Positions 27,588 to 37,800 of a stretch of DNA of 64,000 nucleotides are shown piece by piece. The translations under genes were made by a program, and so were the position numbers. How positions within the stretch are numbered: the stretch's first letter is position 1; each line of letters opens with the position of its first letter. The notes beneath the pieces were generated by a model. That model was not told the DNA's origin and searched no databases. It was given only the letters and a program-made list of their open reading frames with translations. Source of the DNA: Luteolibacter sp. Y139 (lineage in GTDB: Bacteria; Verrucomicrobiota; Verrucomicrobiia; Verrucomicrobiales; Akkermansiaceae); contig NZ_JBBUKT010000010.1 in NCBI RefSeq assembly GCF_038066715.1, positions 124,001 to 188,000 on the forward strand. Direction: 5' to 3'.

Positions 27588-29884
27588 TGAACGACCTGAG
27601 CTCCAAGCTGACCGACCGCGACCATCCGCTGCGCATCCACCTGATCGGGGTGGCTGGCTCGGGGATGAGCGGTCTGGCGCTGCTGCTGCTGGGCATGGGG
27701 CACCGTGTCAGTGGCTCGGACCGCGTGACTTCGGGTGAAACGGAGCGGATGCAGAAGGTTGGCCTCGTATTTTCTTCGCCACACACGGCGGAGGCGGTGC
27801 AGGGCGCGGACGTGGTGGTGTATTCCTCGGCGATCCGTCCGGAGAATCCGGCTTATGCTGCGGCGAAGGAGGCCGGGATTCCGGTGATCCGCCGGGCCGA
27901 GTGCCTCGCGGCGATCCTTCACACGCGGAAGGGGATCGTGGTTTCGGGGACGCATGGGAAGACGACGACGTCTTCGATGGTGGCGCATGCGCTGCGCGAA
28001 GGCGGCTTGCAGCCGAGTCACTATGTGGGCGCGGAAATTCCCGTGCTCGGCACGAATGCCCGCTGGTCGGAAGACGGCGAGTGGATGGTGGCGGAAGGCG
28101 ATGAAAGCGATGGCACGCTGGCGCTCTATCGTCCCGGGTGCTCGATCATTCTCAACATCGAGGCGGAGCATCTCGATCACTACAAGGATCTGGATGAGAT
28201 CAAGGCGGTCTTCGCGACGCTGGTGAGCCAGACGTCCGGGCCGGTGGTGTATTGCAAGGAGTGCGCGGTGGCGACGGAGGTCGCGACGAAGTCCGACCAG
28301 GCGGTCAGCTACGGCTGGTCGGGTGCGGACTACACGGCGGCCGAGATTCGCGAGCTGCGCGGTGCTACTGCATTCACCGTAGTTCGCAATGGTGAGATTC
28401 TGGGTGATGTGGAGCTCGGCATTCCGGGACGCCACAATGTGCTCAATGCGCTGGCGGCGATTGCCACGGCGGACAAGCTCGGTGCGGATTTCCGATTGGT
28501 ATCGCGGGCGCTGAATACGTTTGCGGGTGCCAAGCGTCGTTTCGAAACGAAGTATCTGTCGCAGCGGATGCGGATCGTAGATGACTACGGTCATCACCCG
28601 ACGGAATTGGCGGCGACGCTGCAGACGGCGCGGTCCTTGAAGCCGGGGCGGGTGGTGGTGCTTTTCCAGCCGCACCGCTACACGCGGACGCAGGCTTTGG
28701 CAGATGATTTCGGCAAGGTGTTGCAGGCTGCGGACAAGGTGTTCGTGACGGATGTTTATCCGGCGAGCGAGTTGCCGATTCCGGGCGTGAGCGGCGCGAC
28801 GATTGTCGATGCTGCGAAGGCTTACGGGGATGGTGATGTGGTTTCGCTGCCGAGTCTGGCAACGGCGCATCATGTGGTGGGCAATTTCCTGGAGCCGGGG
28901 GATCTACTGATTACGCTGGGTGCGGGGAACGTCCATGAAGCGGGCACGCGGATCGCGAATGATCTGAAGGTGCTGGAGGAGATCCTGCGGCTCGCGCCGC
29001 GGGATGAGATCGATGCGAAGCTGTATGAGCCGATGCGCCGGCATACGACGATGCTGGTGGGTGGTCCGGCGCAGTTTTGGATCGAGCCGCATAGTTTTGA
29101 AGCATTTGCGGCGGTGGTGAGTCATTGTCGTGAGCGTGGTATCGCGCTGCGTGTCGTGGGTCGCGGGTCGAACCTGTTGGTTCGCGACGGCGGTATTCGC
29201 GGAGCGGTGGTGCATCCGAGCGGTGGTGTTTTCTCCGAGTGCCGTGCCGAGGATGGCAAGGTGATCGCCGGTGCCGGTGTGCGCTTGAAGAAGCTGGCGA
29301 GTGTCGCGCAAGCGGCGGGGATCGGTGGCTTCGAGTGGATGGAAGGCATTCCCGGGAATGTGGGTGGCGCGCTGCGGATGAATGCGGGCGCGATGGGGAC
29401 CGAGACTTTCGACCAGGTGGTCAGCGTGACCTTCCTCGACGAGGATGGTGAGATCCGTGTGCGCTCGCGCGAGGAGATCGTGGCGAATTACCGCGATGTG
29501 CCGGAGCTGCGGCGGAACTTCGCCTTGCAGGCAACCTTCGAAGGCAAGCCGGATACGGCGGAGGCGATCCAAGGGCGCTGGGATGCTTCTCGCTCGAAGC
29601 GTCGGGCAAGCCAACCGGTCGCGGCGAGTGCTGGTTGCATCTTCAAGAACCCGGAGGAGACGCCTGCTGGCAAGCTGGTGGATGAGCTTGGCTTGAAAGG
29701 CAGCAACGAGGGCAAGGCCCGCGTGTCCGAGGTGCATGGCAATTTCATCGTCAACGGCGGCGGCGCGACGGCAAGCGAAGTGCTTGCAGTGATCGAGCGT
29801 ATCAAGGCCGTGGCCCGCGAGACCCGCGGGATCGAACTCGAGACCGAGGTGAAAGTCCTCGGTGAAGACGAATTTACCTTCTGA
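27587..29884 (+). CDS. murCB: Fused MurC-MurB: UDP-MurNAc:L-alanine ligase / UDP-MurNAc dehydrogenase
   Basis: A 765-residue bifunctional protein. Residues ~1-470 are MurC: the IHLIGVAGSGMSGLA Rossmann loop, the GTHGKTTTSS ATP loop (~122-131) and DDYGHHPTE with PHRYTR in the C-terminal domain. Residues ~475-765 are MurB: VGRGSNLLVRDGG (FAD site), MEGIPGNVGGALRMNAGAMG and a type II-like end with SAGCIFKNP and HGNFIVN. The MurB half makes UDP-MurNAc and the MurC half adds L-alanine, two consecutive cytoplasmic steps. It overlaps murG by 1 nt, and ddl begins 1 nt after its stop. No internal stop or frameshift separates the halves, so the fusion is real at this level. Confidence 0.93.
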   Translation: MNDLSSKLTDRDHPLRIHLIGVAGSGMSGLALLLLGMGHRVSGSDRVTSGETERMQKVGLVFSSPHTAEAVQGADVVVYSSAIRPENPAYAAAKEAGIPVIRRAECLAAILHTRKGIVVSGTHGKTTTSSMVAHALREGGLQPSHYVGAEIPVLGTNARWSEDGEWMVAEGDESDGTLALYRPGCSIILNIEAEHLDHYKDLDEIKAVFATLVSQTSGPVVYCKECAVATEVATKSDQAVSYGWSGADYTAAEIRELRGATAFTVVRNGEILGDVELGIPGRHNVLNALAAIATADKLGADFRLVSRALNTFAGAKRRFETKYLSQRMRIVDDYGHHPTELAATLQTARSLKPGRVVVLFQPHRYTRTQALADDFGKVLQAADKVFVTDVYPASELPIPGVSGATIVDAAKAYGDGDVVSLPSLATAHHVVGNFLEPGDLLITLGAGNVHEAGTRIANDLKVLEEILRLAPRDEIDAKLYEPMRRHTTMLVGGPAQFWIEPHSFEAFAAVVSHCRERGIALRVVGRGSNLLVRDGGIRGAVVHPSGGVFSECRAEDGKVIAGAGVRLKKLASVAQAAGIGGFEWMEGIPGNVGGALRMNAGAMGTETFDQVVSVTFLDEDGEIRVRSREEIVANYRDVPELRRNFALQATFEGKPDTAEAIQGRWDASRSKRRASQPVAASAGCIFKNPEETPAGKLVDELGLKGSNEGKARVSEVHGNFIVNGGGATASEVLAVIERIKAVARETRGIELETEVKVLGEDEFTF

Positions 29885-29885
29885 T

Positions 29886-30806
29886 ATGATCTCCAAGGAT
29901 CTCCTCATCGCCGTCCTGATGGGCGGCCCCGGCTCTGAACGCGAGGTTTCGCTGGCGTCGGGAAAGGCCGTGCTCAAGGCGCTGCAAACCGCGGGTTACA
30001 ATGCCGTTGGCGTAGACGTCGCTGGACCGGACTTTGAGCTGCCGGCTGGGACAGGGCTCGCGTATAACGTGATTCACGGAACCTTTGGCGAAGATGGCCA
30101 GCTCCAGACGATTCTGGAGAACAAGGGGATCCCCTACACGGGTGCGGGCGTGGCGAGCAGCCGCGTCGCCTTCGACAAGAATCTCGCGAAGGAAAAGTTC
30201 CTCGCTGCGGGCGTGCCGACGCCGGCTTCTGAGATCGTGGATGTTTCGAATGGTCCGAAGCTGCCTTCCATTCCGGTGCCCTTCGTGGTGAAGCCGCCGC
30301 GCGAGGGGTCGAGCGTGGGAGTGACGATCGTGAAGGAGGAGTCGCAGGCGATGGCCGCGATGGAGACTGCTGCCAAGTATGGCAATGACATCCTCGTGGA
30401 AGCTTTCGTCGAAGGGAAGGAACTCACCGTGGGCATTCTGGACGACACGGCGATGCCGATTGTTCACATCGCGCCGCGCGATGGCTTCTACGACATGGCG
30501 AACAAGTATCCGTGGCTGAGCGGGGGAGTGGGCAGTGATTACTACTGCCCGGCCGACCTCGATGCCGAGACGACGCGCCGGGTGCAGGAGGCTGCGCTTG
30601 CGGGGCATCGTTCGCTGGGCGTGGAGGTTTACTCGCGCGTCGATGTGCTGCTGGATGCGGCGGGCAATCCTTTCGTCCTTGAAGCCAATACCATTCCCGG
30701 GATGACGGAGACGAGCCTGCTGCCAAAATCCGCCGCTGCCCACGGGATCGACTTTACCGCTCTCTGCCTCAAGATCGCCGAACTGTCGCTCGCCCTTCGT
30801 TCGTAA
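29886..30806 (+). CDS. ddl: D-alanine--D-alanine ligase
   Basis: A 306-residue ATP-grasp ligase. The N-terminal MGGPGSEREVSL is the family opening. VKPPREGSSVGV (ATP loop) and EANTIPGMTETSLLPKSA (C-terminal Mg/ATP and D-Ala site) are intact. It makes the D-Ala-D-Ala dipeptide for the peptidoglycan stem. I chose the ATG at 29886, one base after the murCB stop. In Chlamydiae, a sister phylum, ddl is fused to murC; here it is separate and MurC is fused to MurB instead. Confidence 0.95.
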   Translation: MISKDLLIAVLMGGPGSEREVSLASGKAVLKALQTAGYNAVGVDVAGPDFELPAGTGLAYNVIHGTFGEDGQLQTILENKGIPYTGAGVASSRVAFDKNLAKEKFLAAGVPTPASEIVDVSNGPKLPSIPVPFVVKPPREGSSVGVTIVKEESQAMAAMETAAKYGNDILVEAFVEGKELTVGILDDTAMPIVHIAPRDGFYDMANKYPWLSGGVGSDYYCPADLDAETTRRVQEAALAGHRSLGVEVYSRVDVLLDAAGNPFVLEANTIPGMTETSLLPKSAAAHGIDFTALCLKIAELSLALRS

Positions 30807-30819
30807 CCACCCTCCCACC

Positions 30820-31806
30820 ATGTTCAAGCGCCGCACCTCCCGCGTTCAACACCGTCGCCAAGTCATCGAGCTTCAGGCGAAGGTGGTCTCGCCGCGCATT
30901 GTCTGGTACAGCGTTGTGAAGAACTGCCGCAAGATGGTGCGGGTCGCTGTGATCCTGGCCCTCCTCGGTGGAGCGGTGTGGGGCGTGAAGTACGGGATCC
31001 GTCGTGGATTGCTGGAGAACGAGGAGTTCCGGCTCCAGGCGATCGAGCTGACGCCGAATCCCGCGATCGACGAGCGCCGGCTGGTTCAAGTGGCGGGCAT
31101 TGATTTGAAGGGCAGCCTCTTCGACTGCCATGTCGCGGAGATCCAGGCGAAGCTGGGGGCGCTGCCCGAGCTGGCGTCGGTGAAGGTCCGCCGCGAATTC
31201 CCCGGCACGTTGATCGTGGAAGCGATTGCCCGCGAACCGCATGCGTGGGTTTCCTCGCCAGCGCACGGTGTCGCGGCGCGAGATCCGGAGAAGGGCCTGC
31301 TGGTGGACCGGAATGGTTTTGCCTTCCGCTGCCCGCCAGCCTTGCTGGAGAAGGCTTCGGCATTGCCGGTGTTGCAACTCGGTGAAGGAGGCGAGATGCC
31401 CGTTGCCGGAAAACAAGTGGTGCATCCCGAGTTCGACCGCCTGATGCGTCTCTACCACGTCGCCTGCAACGAGATCGAAGGTGCTGACAAGTGGATCGAC
31501 ACACTGCGCCAGAGCCGCTCGTGGTCGCTGGAACTCGTTTCGCACGATGGGACCGCTGCTTCCTTCGGCCTCGGCGATCACGAGAGGCAGATGAGCGACC
31601 TGCGTGCGGCGCTCGAGCATGCGCGCACGCAGAACCAGCAGATCGCCTCGATCGAACTCATTCCCGAGCGGAATATCCCCGTCATCCTCCTTGCCGAGAG
31701 CGCCCCGCGTGCGATCCCGCGCGAGGAGGCAGCACCCGCATCCGCACCTGTGCGTGTGACGCCGAACCGTCGCTCCCGCGACCTCCAAAATCTCCTGAAT
31801 CGCTGA
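30820..31806 (+). CDS. ftsQ: Cell-division protein FtsQ
   Basis: A 328-residue protein with the FtsQ layout: basic cytoplasmic N-terminus (~1-37), one transmembrane helix (~40-60), a POTRA domain (~72-142, with LPELASVKVRREFPGTLIVEAIAREP) and a beta-rich periplasmic domain. Sequence identity in this family is low, but the POTRA signature and the position between ddl and ftsA make the call firm. It links early and late divisome proteins. The C-terminal ~45 residues are Pro/Arg-rich and look disordered. Confidence 0.9.
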   Translation: MFKRRTSRVQHRRQVIELQAKVVSPRIVWYSVVKNCRKMVRVAVILALLGGAVWGVKYGIRRGLLENEEFRLQAIELTPNPAIDERRLVQVAGIDLKGSLFDCHVAEIQAKLGALPELASVKVRREFPGTLIVEAIAREPHAWVSSPAHGVAARDPEKGLLVDRNGFAFRCPPALLEKASALPVLQLGEGGEMPVAGKQVVHPEFDRLMRLYHVACNEIEGADKWIDTLRQSRSWSLELVSHDGTAASFGLGDHERQMSDLRAALEHARTQNQQIASIELIPERNIPVILLAESAPRAIPREEAAPASAPVRVTPNRRSRDLQNLLNR

Positions 31807-31815
31807 ACCACCCCC

Positions 31816-33015
31816 ATGCCTCGCTCCAAGATCCACGTCGGCCTTGAAATCGGCACCAGCAAGATCTGCATGGTGGTCGGAGAGGTGAAATCCGACGGCT
31901 CCGTGAAAATCCTCGGCGTCGGCCAGTCGAAGTCCGTGGGCGTGCGCAAGGGAGAGATCTATGATTTCCCGCAGGTGCGCGCTTGCCTGAAGGATGCGCT
32001 GGTGAAGGCGGAGGATGCGAGCGATGTCGAAATCGGCAGCGTCTATCTTTCGGTCACCGGGTCGCACATTCATGGGGTGAACAATCGCGGGAGCTTCCGT
32101 CTGCCGGACGACGAGTCGGTGATCGCGCCGAATCATGTCCAGGAGGCGAAGGAGATCGCCCGGGCGGTGGCGATCCCGGCGGACCATGTTTACCTGCATC
32201 ACATCATCCGCCGCTTCGGGGTGGATGGCTTCGAGCACGCGACGTCGCCGGTCGGGCTTTCGGGGAAGACGGTGGATGCCGATTTCCACGTGATTCACGG
32301 CATCCGCTCGCGGATCGAGAACCAGATCAAGTGCGTGCGGGAGATGCCGCTGGATATCGATGACCTGGTGTTCGCACCGATCGCTTCGGCGCAGGTGGCG
32401 CTCGACCGCGAGTCGAAGGAGCGCGGGGCGCTGGTGATCGACATCGGCGGTGGTACGACGGATTACGTACTTTATCTCGATGGTGCGATCGAGGCGTCCG
32501 GCTGCATTCCGGTCGGCGGTGATCACATCACGAATGACATTCACCTAGTCACCGGCCTTGCCTTCTCAAAGGCGGAGACGCTGAAGGTCCGCGAGGGCGA
32601 CGCCTCCGCTGATCCGGCACGCTCGGTGGGCGTGATCAAGGTGGCCGACGACAAGGGCTTCGCGGAAGCCGACGTGAAGCGCCAGCTTCTCAACGACATC
32701 ATCCGCCAGCGGATGGAGGAGACGCTGAAGCTGCTGCTGCGCCGCCTGCCCGACGGGGCGATGGAGCGCGTGGGCACCGGCGTCTTCCTGTCCGGTGGCA
32801 GCAGCCTGATGCGCGGCTTCGGCGAGCTGGCGCACGATATTTTCAAGCGGGACATCTATCGTCCCGAGCCGCCTGAACTGAGCGGCGTGCAAGCGAACTT
32901 CAAGGACCCCCAGTTCACCACCGCCATCGGCCTGATCCGCTATGCGCAGATCATTGAGGCCGAGCGCGAACCGAAGCGCGGCTTCCTGCGCCGCCTCTGG
33001 CCCTTCTCAAAGTAA
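31816..33015 (+). CDS. ftsA: Cell-division protein FtsA
   Basis: A 399-residue actin-like protein. It has the phosphate-1 loop VGLEIGTSKICMVVGE, a 1C insertion domain, phosphate-2 VIDIGGGTTDY (~208-218), the adenosine motif FLSGGSSLMRGF and a C-terminal amphipathic helix (KRGFLRRLWPF) that tethers it to the membrane. It anchors FtsZ filaments and recruits the divisome. It sits 9 bp after ftsQ. Confidence 0.95.
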   Translation: MPRSKIHVGLEIGTSKICMVVGEVKSDGSVKILGVGQSKSVGVRKGEIYDFPQVRACLKDALVKAEDASDVEIGSVYLSVTGSHIHGVNNRGSFRLPDDESVIAPNHVQEAKEIARAVAIPADHVYLHHIIRRFGVDGFEHATSPVGLSGKTVDADFHVIHGIRSRIENQIKCVREMPLDIDDLVFAPIASAQVALDRESKERGALVIDIGGGTTDYVLYLDGAIEASGCIPVGGDHITNDIHLVTGLAFSKAETLKVREGDASADPARSVGVIKVADDKGFAEADVKRQLLNDIIRQRMEETLKLLLRRLPDGAMERVGTGVFLSGGSSLMRGFGELAHDIFKRDIYRPEPPELSGVQANFKDPQFTTAIGLIRYAQIIEAEREPKRGFLRRLWPFSK

Positions 33016-33047
33016 CCAACCCCGGCGGCGCTGCCGCCTCTCCTGAC

Positions 33048-34856
33048 ATGATCGAATTCCCACGCGACGCCCAGAACACCATTCCATCCTCCTCGGTGAA
33101 GATCGTCGGCCTCGGCGGTGCCGGTACCAACATGCTCGACCGGGTCGTCCTGGACGGCATGGACGGCGCGGAGATGCTGGCGGTGAACACCGACATCCGC
33201 ACGCTGTCCGGCTCGGTGGCCCGCGAGCGCATCCAGCTCGGCCGCAATCTGACCAAGGGTCTTGGCTGCGGTGGTGATCCGGAGCTTGGCCAGCAGGCGA
33301 TCCTGGAAGCGGAGTCCGAGATCCGGGCCGCGCTGAAGGGCCGCAAGATCGTTTTCCTCTGCGTGGGCCTCGGCGGTGGCACCGGCTCCGGTGCGGCACC
33401 GATCATCTGCCGCGTTGCTCGTGAGGAAGGCGCGTTCGTGGTGGTCTTCGCCACGATGCCGTTCAGCTTCGAAGGCCGTCGCCGCCGTGAGCAGGCGGAT
33501 ACCTCGCTCAATGAGCTGGCAGTGCTTTCGAACGCGCTGGTGACCTTCGACAACACCCGCATGGGTGATCTGGTGCTGGCGAAGCAGGGCATCCATGAAG
33601 CCTTCGCTGCGGCGGATCGCATGATCTCGGAGAGTATCAAGGCGGTGATCCGCCTGGTGATCCGCCCGGGCCTGATCAATGTGGGTCTGGATGACCTGAT
33701 GACCGCACTGCGCACGACGCGCTCGCGGTGTCTCTTCGGCTCCGGCATCGCGAGTGGCAAGGACCGCGCGCAGAAGGCGCTGCGCAATGCGCTCAACAGC
33801 CCGCTGCTTGATCAAGGCGCGCTGCTGCGGGATGCGGAGAGCGTGCTCGTTCACCTCTGCGGTGGTCAGGATCTCACGCTGTATGAAATCGAGCTGCTGA
33901 TGCAGAGCCTTTCGAAGCACGTGCCGGACAAGGCGCACGTCCTTTTCGGTGCGGCCGTCGATCCGAGCATGGGCGAAAGCCTGAGCATCACGATGGTCAG
34001 CTCCTTGCCTGAGGATCGCCTGCACGCGACGCGCACCGCGCCGATGGAGCGGCCTGCGTTATTAGAACCGACGGTTGGCTTTGCCGATAACGAGGAAGAG
34101 GAGGAAGAAGAGCCCGTGGCCGTGGCCCCGCCTCAACCCGCTCCCCAGCGCGAGGTGGTGCGTGAACCGGTTCGCGAGCGCGAGCCTGTGCGCGAACCTG
34201 TGCGTGAGGTCGAGCCCGCTCCGGTGAAAAAAGCCCAGCCGCCCGCGTCGGTGGCCAAGGCGATCGCTGCGGCCTCCTTGTTCGACGAGACCAAGCCGGT
34301 GGTTGCCGAATTCAACTCCAAGCCGAAGCCCGCGCCGGCTGCGGTGGAAGAAGAGGAGATGCCTTTTGCCGAACCCGAGCAGTCGGCGTTCACGATCGAC
34401 CGCAAACCGGCGCAGGCGGTCGCCAGCAACGATGACTTCGCTGGCAAGGCGGAGGAGATCGTGACGCTCAAGCCAGTGACCGAAGTCGAAGCGGAAGACG
34501 AATTCCCCGAGATGCCGGAGCTGGACGATGCCCCGGAAGAAGAGTCGCCAGCTTTCTTTACGATCGAGGATGAAGAGCCTGCTCCGGAAGAAGAGCCCGA
34601 GCCGGTCGCTGCCACCAAGGGAGACAAGCCGGTGGTGCTTCCTGGTGTCTTCGATGAACTCGACGATGTTTTCGCAGGCATGGAAGACCCCGCGGCACCG
34701 GAGACGCCGGTGGTGCCCGTCAAGGCCCGTGGTGGCAAGGGGCAGGCCGAGCTCAGCTTCGAAGGCGGTCCGCGCGGCAAGTTCGAAGGCGGTTCGCCGA
34801 GCCTCTTCGAAGGCGAGGATCTGGATGTGCCGGCGTTCTTGCGGAAGAAGCGCTGA
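33048..34856 (+). CDS. ftsZ: Cell-division GTPase FtsZ, divergent, with long acidic linker
   Basis: A 602-residue protein, far longer than the usual ~380-400. The GTPase domain has GLGGAGTNM, NTDIRTL and the tubulin signature GLGGGTGSGAAP. The T7 synergy loop, normally NxDxxD, reads N211-V-G213-L-D215-D216, so the first catalytic Asp is Gly while the second is kept. Residues ~340-585 form an extended Glu/Pro/Ala-rich linker with repeated REPVRE units. The last residues LDVPAFLRKKR are an intact conserved tail for binding FtsA/ZipA-type anchors. It is last in the cluster and converges with the kinase gene only 5 bp away. I expect it to polymerise, but its GTP hydrolysis may differ. Confidence 0.95.
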   Translation: MIEFPRDAQNTIPSSSVKIVGLGGAGTNMLDRVVLDGMDGAEMLAVNTDIRTLSGSVARERIQLGRNLTKGLGCGGDPELGQQAILEAESEIRAALKGRKIVFLCVGLGGGTGSGAAPIICRVAREEGAFVVVFATMPFSFEGRRRREQADTSLNELAVLSNALVTFDNTRMGDLVLAKQGIHEAFAAADRMISESIKAVIRLVIRPGLINVGLDDLMTALRTTRSRCLFGSGIASGKDRAQKALRNALNSPLLDQGALLRDAESVLVHLCGGQDLTLYEIELLMQSLSKHVPDKAHVLFGAAVDPSMGESLSITMVSSLPEDRLHATRTAPMERPALLEPTVGFADNEEEEEEEPVAVAPPQPAPQREVVREPVREREPVREPVREVEPAPVKKAQPPASVAKAIAAASLFDETKPVVAEFNSKPKPAPAAVEEEEMPFAEPEQSAFTIDRKPAQAVASNDDFAGKAEEIVTLKPVTEVEAEDEFPEMPELDDAPEEESPAFFTIEDEEPAPEEEPEPVAATKGDKPVVLPGVFDELDDVFAGMEDPAAPETPVVPVKARGGKGQAELSFEGGPRGKFEGGSPSLFEGEDLDVPAFLRKKR

Positions 34857-34861
34857 GAGCG

Positions 34862-37800
34862 TCAGGGCTTCGTGAGTTCACGCGCTGCTTCTTCATAGAG
34901 GCAGCGCGCGATGAGCCAATCGTACCATTGGCCGAAGGGAACTTGCTGGGGTGTATCGTCGGCTTGGGCGAAGGCATTGCCGAGGGTTTTGCCTGCGGCC
35001 TGGAGCATTTCGTTGGCGGCGGCGTTTCCGCCCGTGCTCTGTCGGGTCATCGCGAGGACAGCTTGTGCTGCGGCCATTCCTTCGGGGGCGAGGCCGGAGG
35101 TGAGGCATTTTTCCAAGTGCTCTGCTGCCACTTGGAATTCGCCGAGGCGATAGGCGCAGAGGCCCTTGTTCAGCAGCGCCCACGAGTGCGAGTAGTCTTC
35201 AAGTCCGAGTGAGCGGTCGGAGAGGGAGTGGGCGAGGTTGCGGTCGAAGTCGATGCCGGGCATGAGCCAGCAGATCTTTGACGCGCGCTCGGCATCGAGC
35301 AGGTAAGGGGAGTTCGCGAACGCTTCGAGAGCCTTGTGGCAGAGGTTGCGATAGCCTTCCCGATCGTTTGCTCGCGATAGGAGTGCTGCCTGATGAAGGA
35401 AGCGGATGCTCTGGGCGCTGAGATCGATCAAGTGGGACGTGTCCTCAGCCGCCGTGCGCCAGTGCCCTTGGCGAGCGCGCCATTCGGCACGAGCCAGCAG
35501 GGCGTCCTGATGCTCCCAGGTGGGCTTCGCGGGTAGCTCCTGTTCGGCGCGTCGGCCGATGGCTTCCCACAACGCTTGCGATGCGCCCTCACGTCCGGCT
35601 TGTCCGTAGGCCGCGGCGATCTCGACCATGGTCCTGAGGGATTGTTCGGGGCTTTTCTCCATTGCGATTCGCCGCAGGTCGGCGGCATTGCTGCGCAGTC
35701 GCATCGCTTCATCGCGACGGCCCACGCGTTCGTAGGAGCCTGCGAGGTTTTCCATCCTGAGCATGGTTTCCGGGTGCTCGGATCCAAGGACCTTGTGGCT
35801 GGTTTCCAGCACTTGCTCACGGAGCTTCAGCGACTCCTCGTGACGACCGGCCTGATCATAGGAGATGGTGAGGTTGCTGATGGCGCGCAAGGTGTCGGGA
35901 TGCTCCGGGCCGCGAACCTTTTGGAGCTTGGAGAGGACTTCCTCGCGCAACTTGAGGGCCTCTTCCTTGTCGCCGTTGCGATCCTTGGAGATCGCGAGGT
36001 TTTGCATCGCGCTCAAGGTGCGGGGATCGTCTGCCCCGAAGCGCTTGAGAGTCCGGTCCAAGACCTCGACACGCAATTCCAAGGCGGTCGTGGCGCGACC
36101 GACGGTGTCGTATGAAATGGCCAGATGCTGCATGGCCGCGATGGTCTTCGGATCGTCCGGGCCATCGTGGCGGCGATGAAATTCGAGGAGCTCTTCCTGA
36201 AGGCGGCCTGCATAGCCCGGCTTGTTGCCGAAGGCATAGGAGAGTGCGAGATCGCTGGCCGTGGAGAGTGTGCGCTCGTCCTCTTTCCCGAAGCGGTTCA
36301 GGTAATGATAGTAGGCTTTTTCCTGCAGATCGATCGCCTCCTGATAGAGGCCGAGTGCGTTGTAGGTGTTCCCGAGCGCATGCTGGAAATGAGCGCGGCG
36401 GTCGGGCTGGTCCGCGAAATCGGTTTCGAGTTTTTTGGAGGCGCGTTCGAGTGATTCCGCGACGGTGACTTGCCTGCCGCTGATGGTGGGATCGGGGCTG
36501 GCGAAGACCTCGGTGAGGAATTTCGCCACGTCTTCGGCTTCGCGGCGGGCGCGGTCCTTTTCATCCCGCTCGGCGGCGACGTTCGCGAGGCTGGCGACGG
36601 CCACGTCTTCGGCCTTCTTGGCGCGGATGGCCTGGCGCATGGAAACGACCGTGGCGGCTACCATCACCGCGGCGACCAAAGCGGCCATGGTGACGCCCCT
36701 GCGGTGGCGTTCGACAAACTTCCGCATCTGATAGAGGCGGCTGGGTGCGGCGGCGCTGACGGGTTCATTGCGGAGGAAACGACCGAGGTCCTCGCGCAGG
36801 GCATTGGCGGTTTCGTAGCGGCGGCGGCGGTCCTTTTCGAGGGCCTTCAGCACGATCCAGTCGAGTTCGCCGCGGATGAGGAAGCCGAGCGTCTTTGGCT
36901 GGGTGTGGCGGGCCTTCGCGATGGTGCGGATTTCCTCGTCCTCGATCGTGGCCAGGCGCGTGGAGGGGCGGGGGGCTTCCTTTTCGCGGATGATGCGGCG
37001 CATTTCATCGAAGCCGGCGGCCATCAATTCACTGGCTTCGATGGGTGGCTTGCCGGTGAGCAATTCGTAGAGAAGGACGCCGAGGCTGTAGATGTCCGAG
37101 CGGGTGTCGATGTCGATGGCGGACAGGCTGGCCTGCTCGGGTGAGATGTAGAGAGGGGTGCCGATGAATTGCTCGAAGCGGGTGAAGAGCGTCTTGTCGG
37201 TGAGCTGCTGCTGCATGGCCTTCGCGATGCCGAAGTCGATGACCTTCACGACCGGACGGTCGCCATCGAGGCCGACGATGATATTCGATGGCTTCAGGTC
37301 GCGGTGGATGATGCCTTTCTGGTGGGCGTGCTGGACGGCGGCGCAGACTTCGCTGAAGAGCTCCAATCTACGACGGGTGTCGTACTCGTGGACATCGCAG
37401 AAGGTGGTGATGGACATGCCGCGCACGAGCTCCATCACGAAGTAGGGCCGACCGGTGGCGGTGGCACCGGCGTCGAAGACCTTGGCGATGCCGGGGTGTT
37501 CCATCATCGCGAGGGCCTGTCGCTCGGCCTCGAAGCGGGCGATGACGTCGCGGGTGTCCATGCCGGCCTTGATGATCTTGAGCGCGACGCGGCGGATGAT
37601 GGGCTCGCGTTGCTCGGCCATGAAGACGACGCCGAAGCCGCCTTCGCCGATGCGCTGGAGGAGCTTGTAGCGGCCGATGGTGTCGCCCGCTTTTTCTGCG
37701 ATCTCGGGCGCGCGCGGGGCATCCATGCCGGCGAAGAAAGCATCGGCTTCGTTCGCGTCCTTCAGCAGCGCTTCCACCCGCGCCCGCTGCTCCGGCGAAT

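Noticed and set aside
27368..28873. Long minus-strand open frame opposite murG/murCB
   Set aside because: Arg/His-rich antisense translation of a clearly functional fusion gene.
30769..32544. 591-codon minus-strand open frame opposite ftsQ/ftsA
   Set aside because: His/Arg-rich shadow; ftsQ and ftsA have all expected features.
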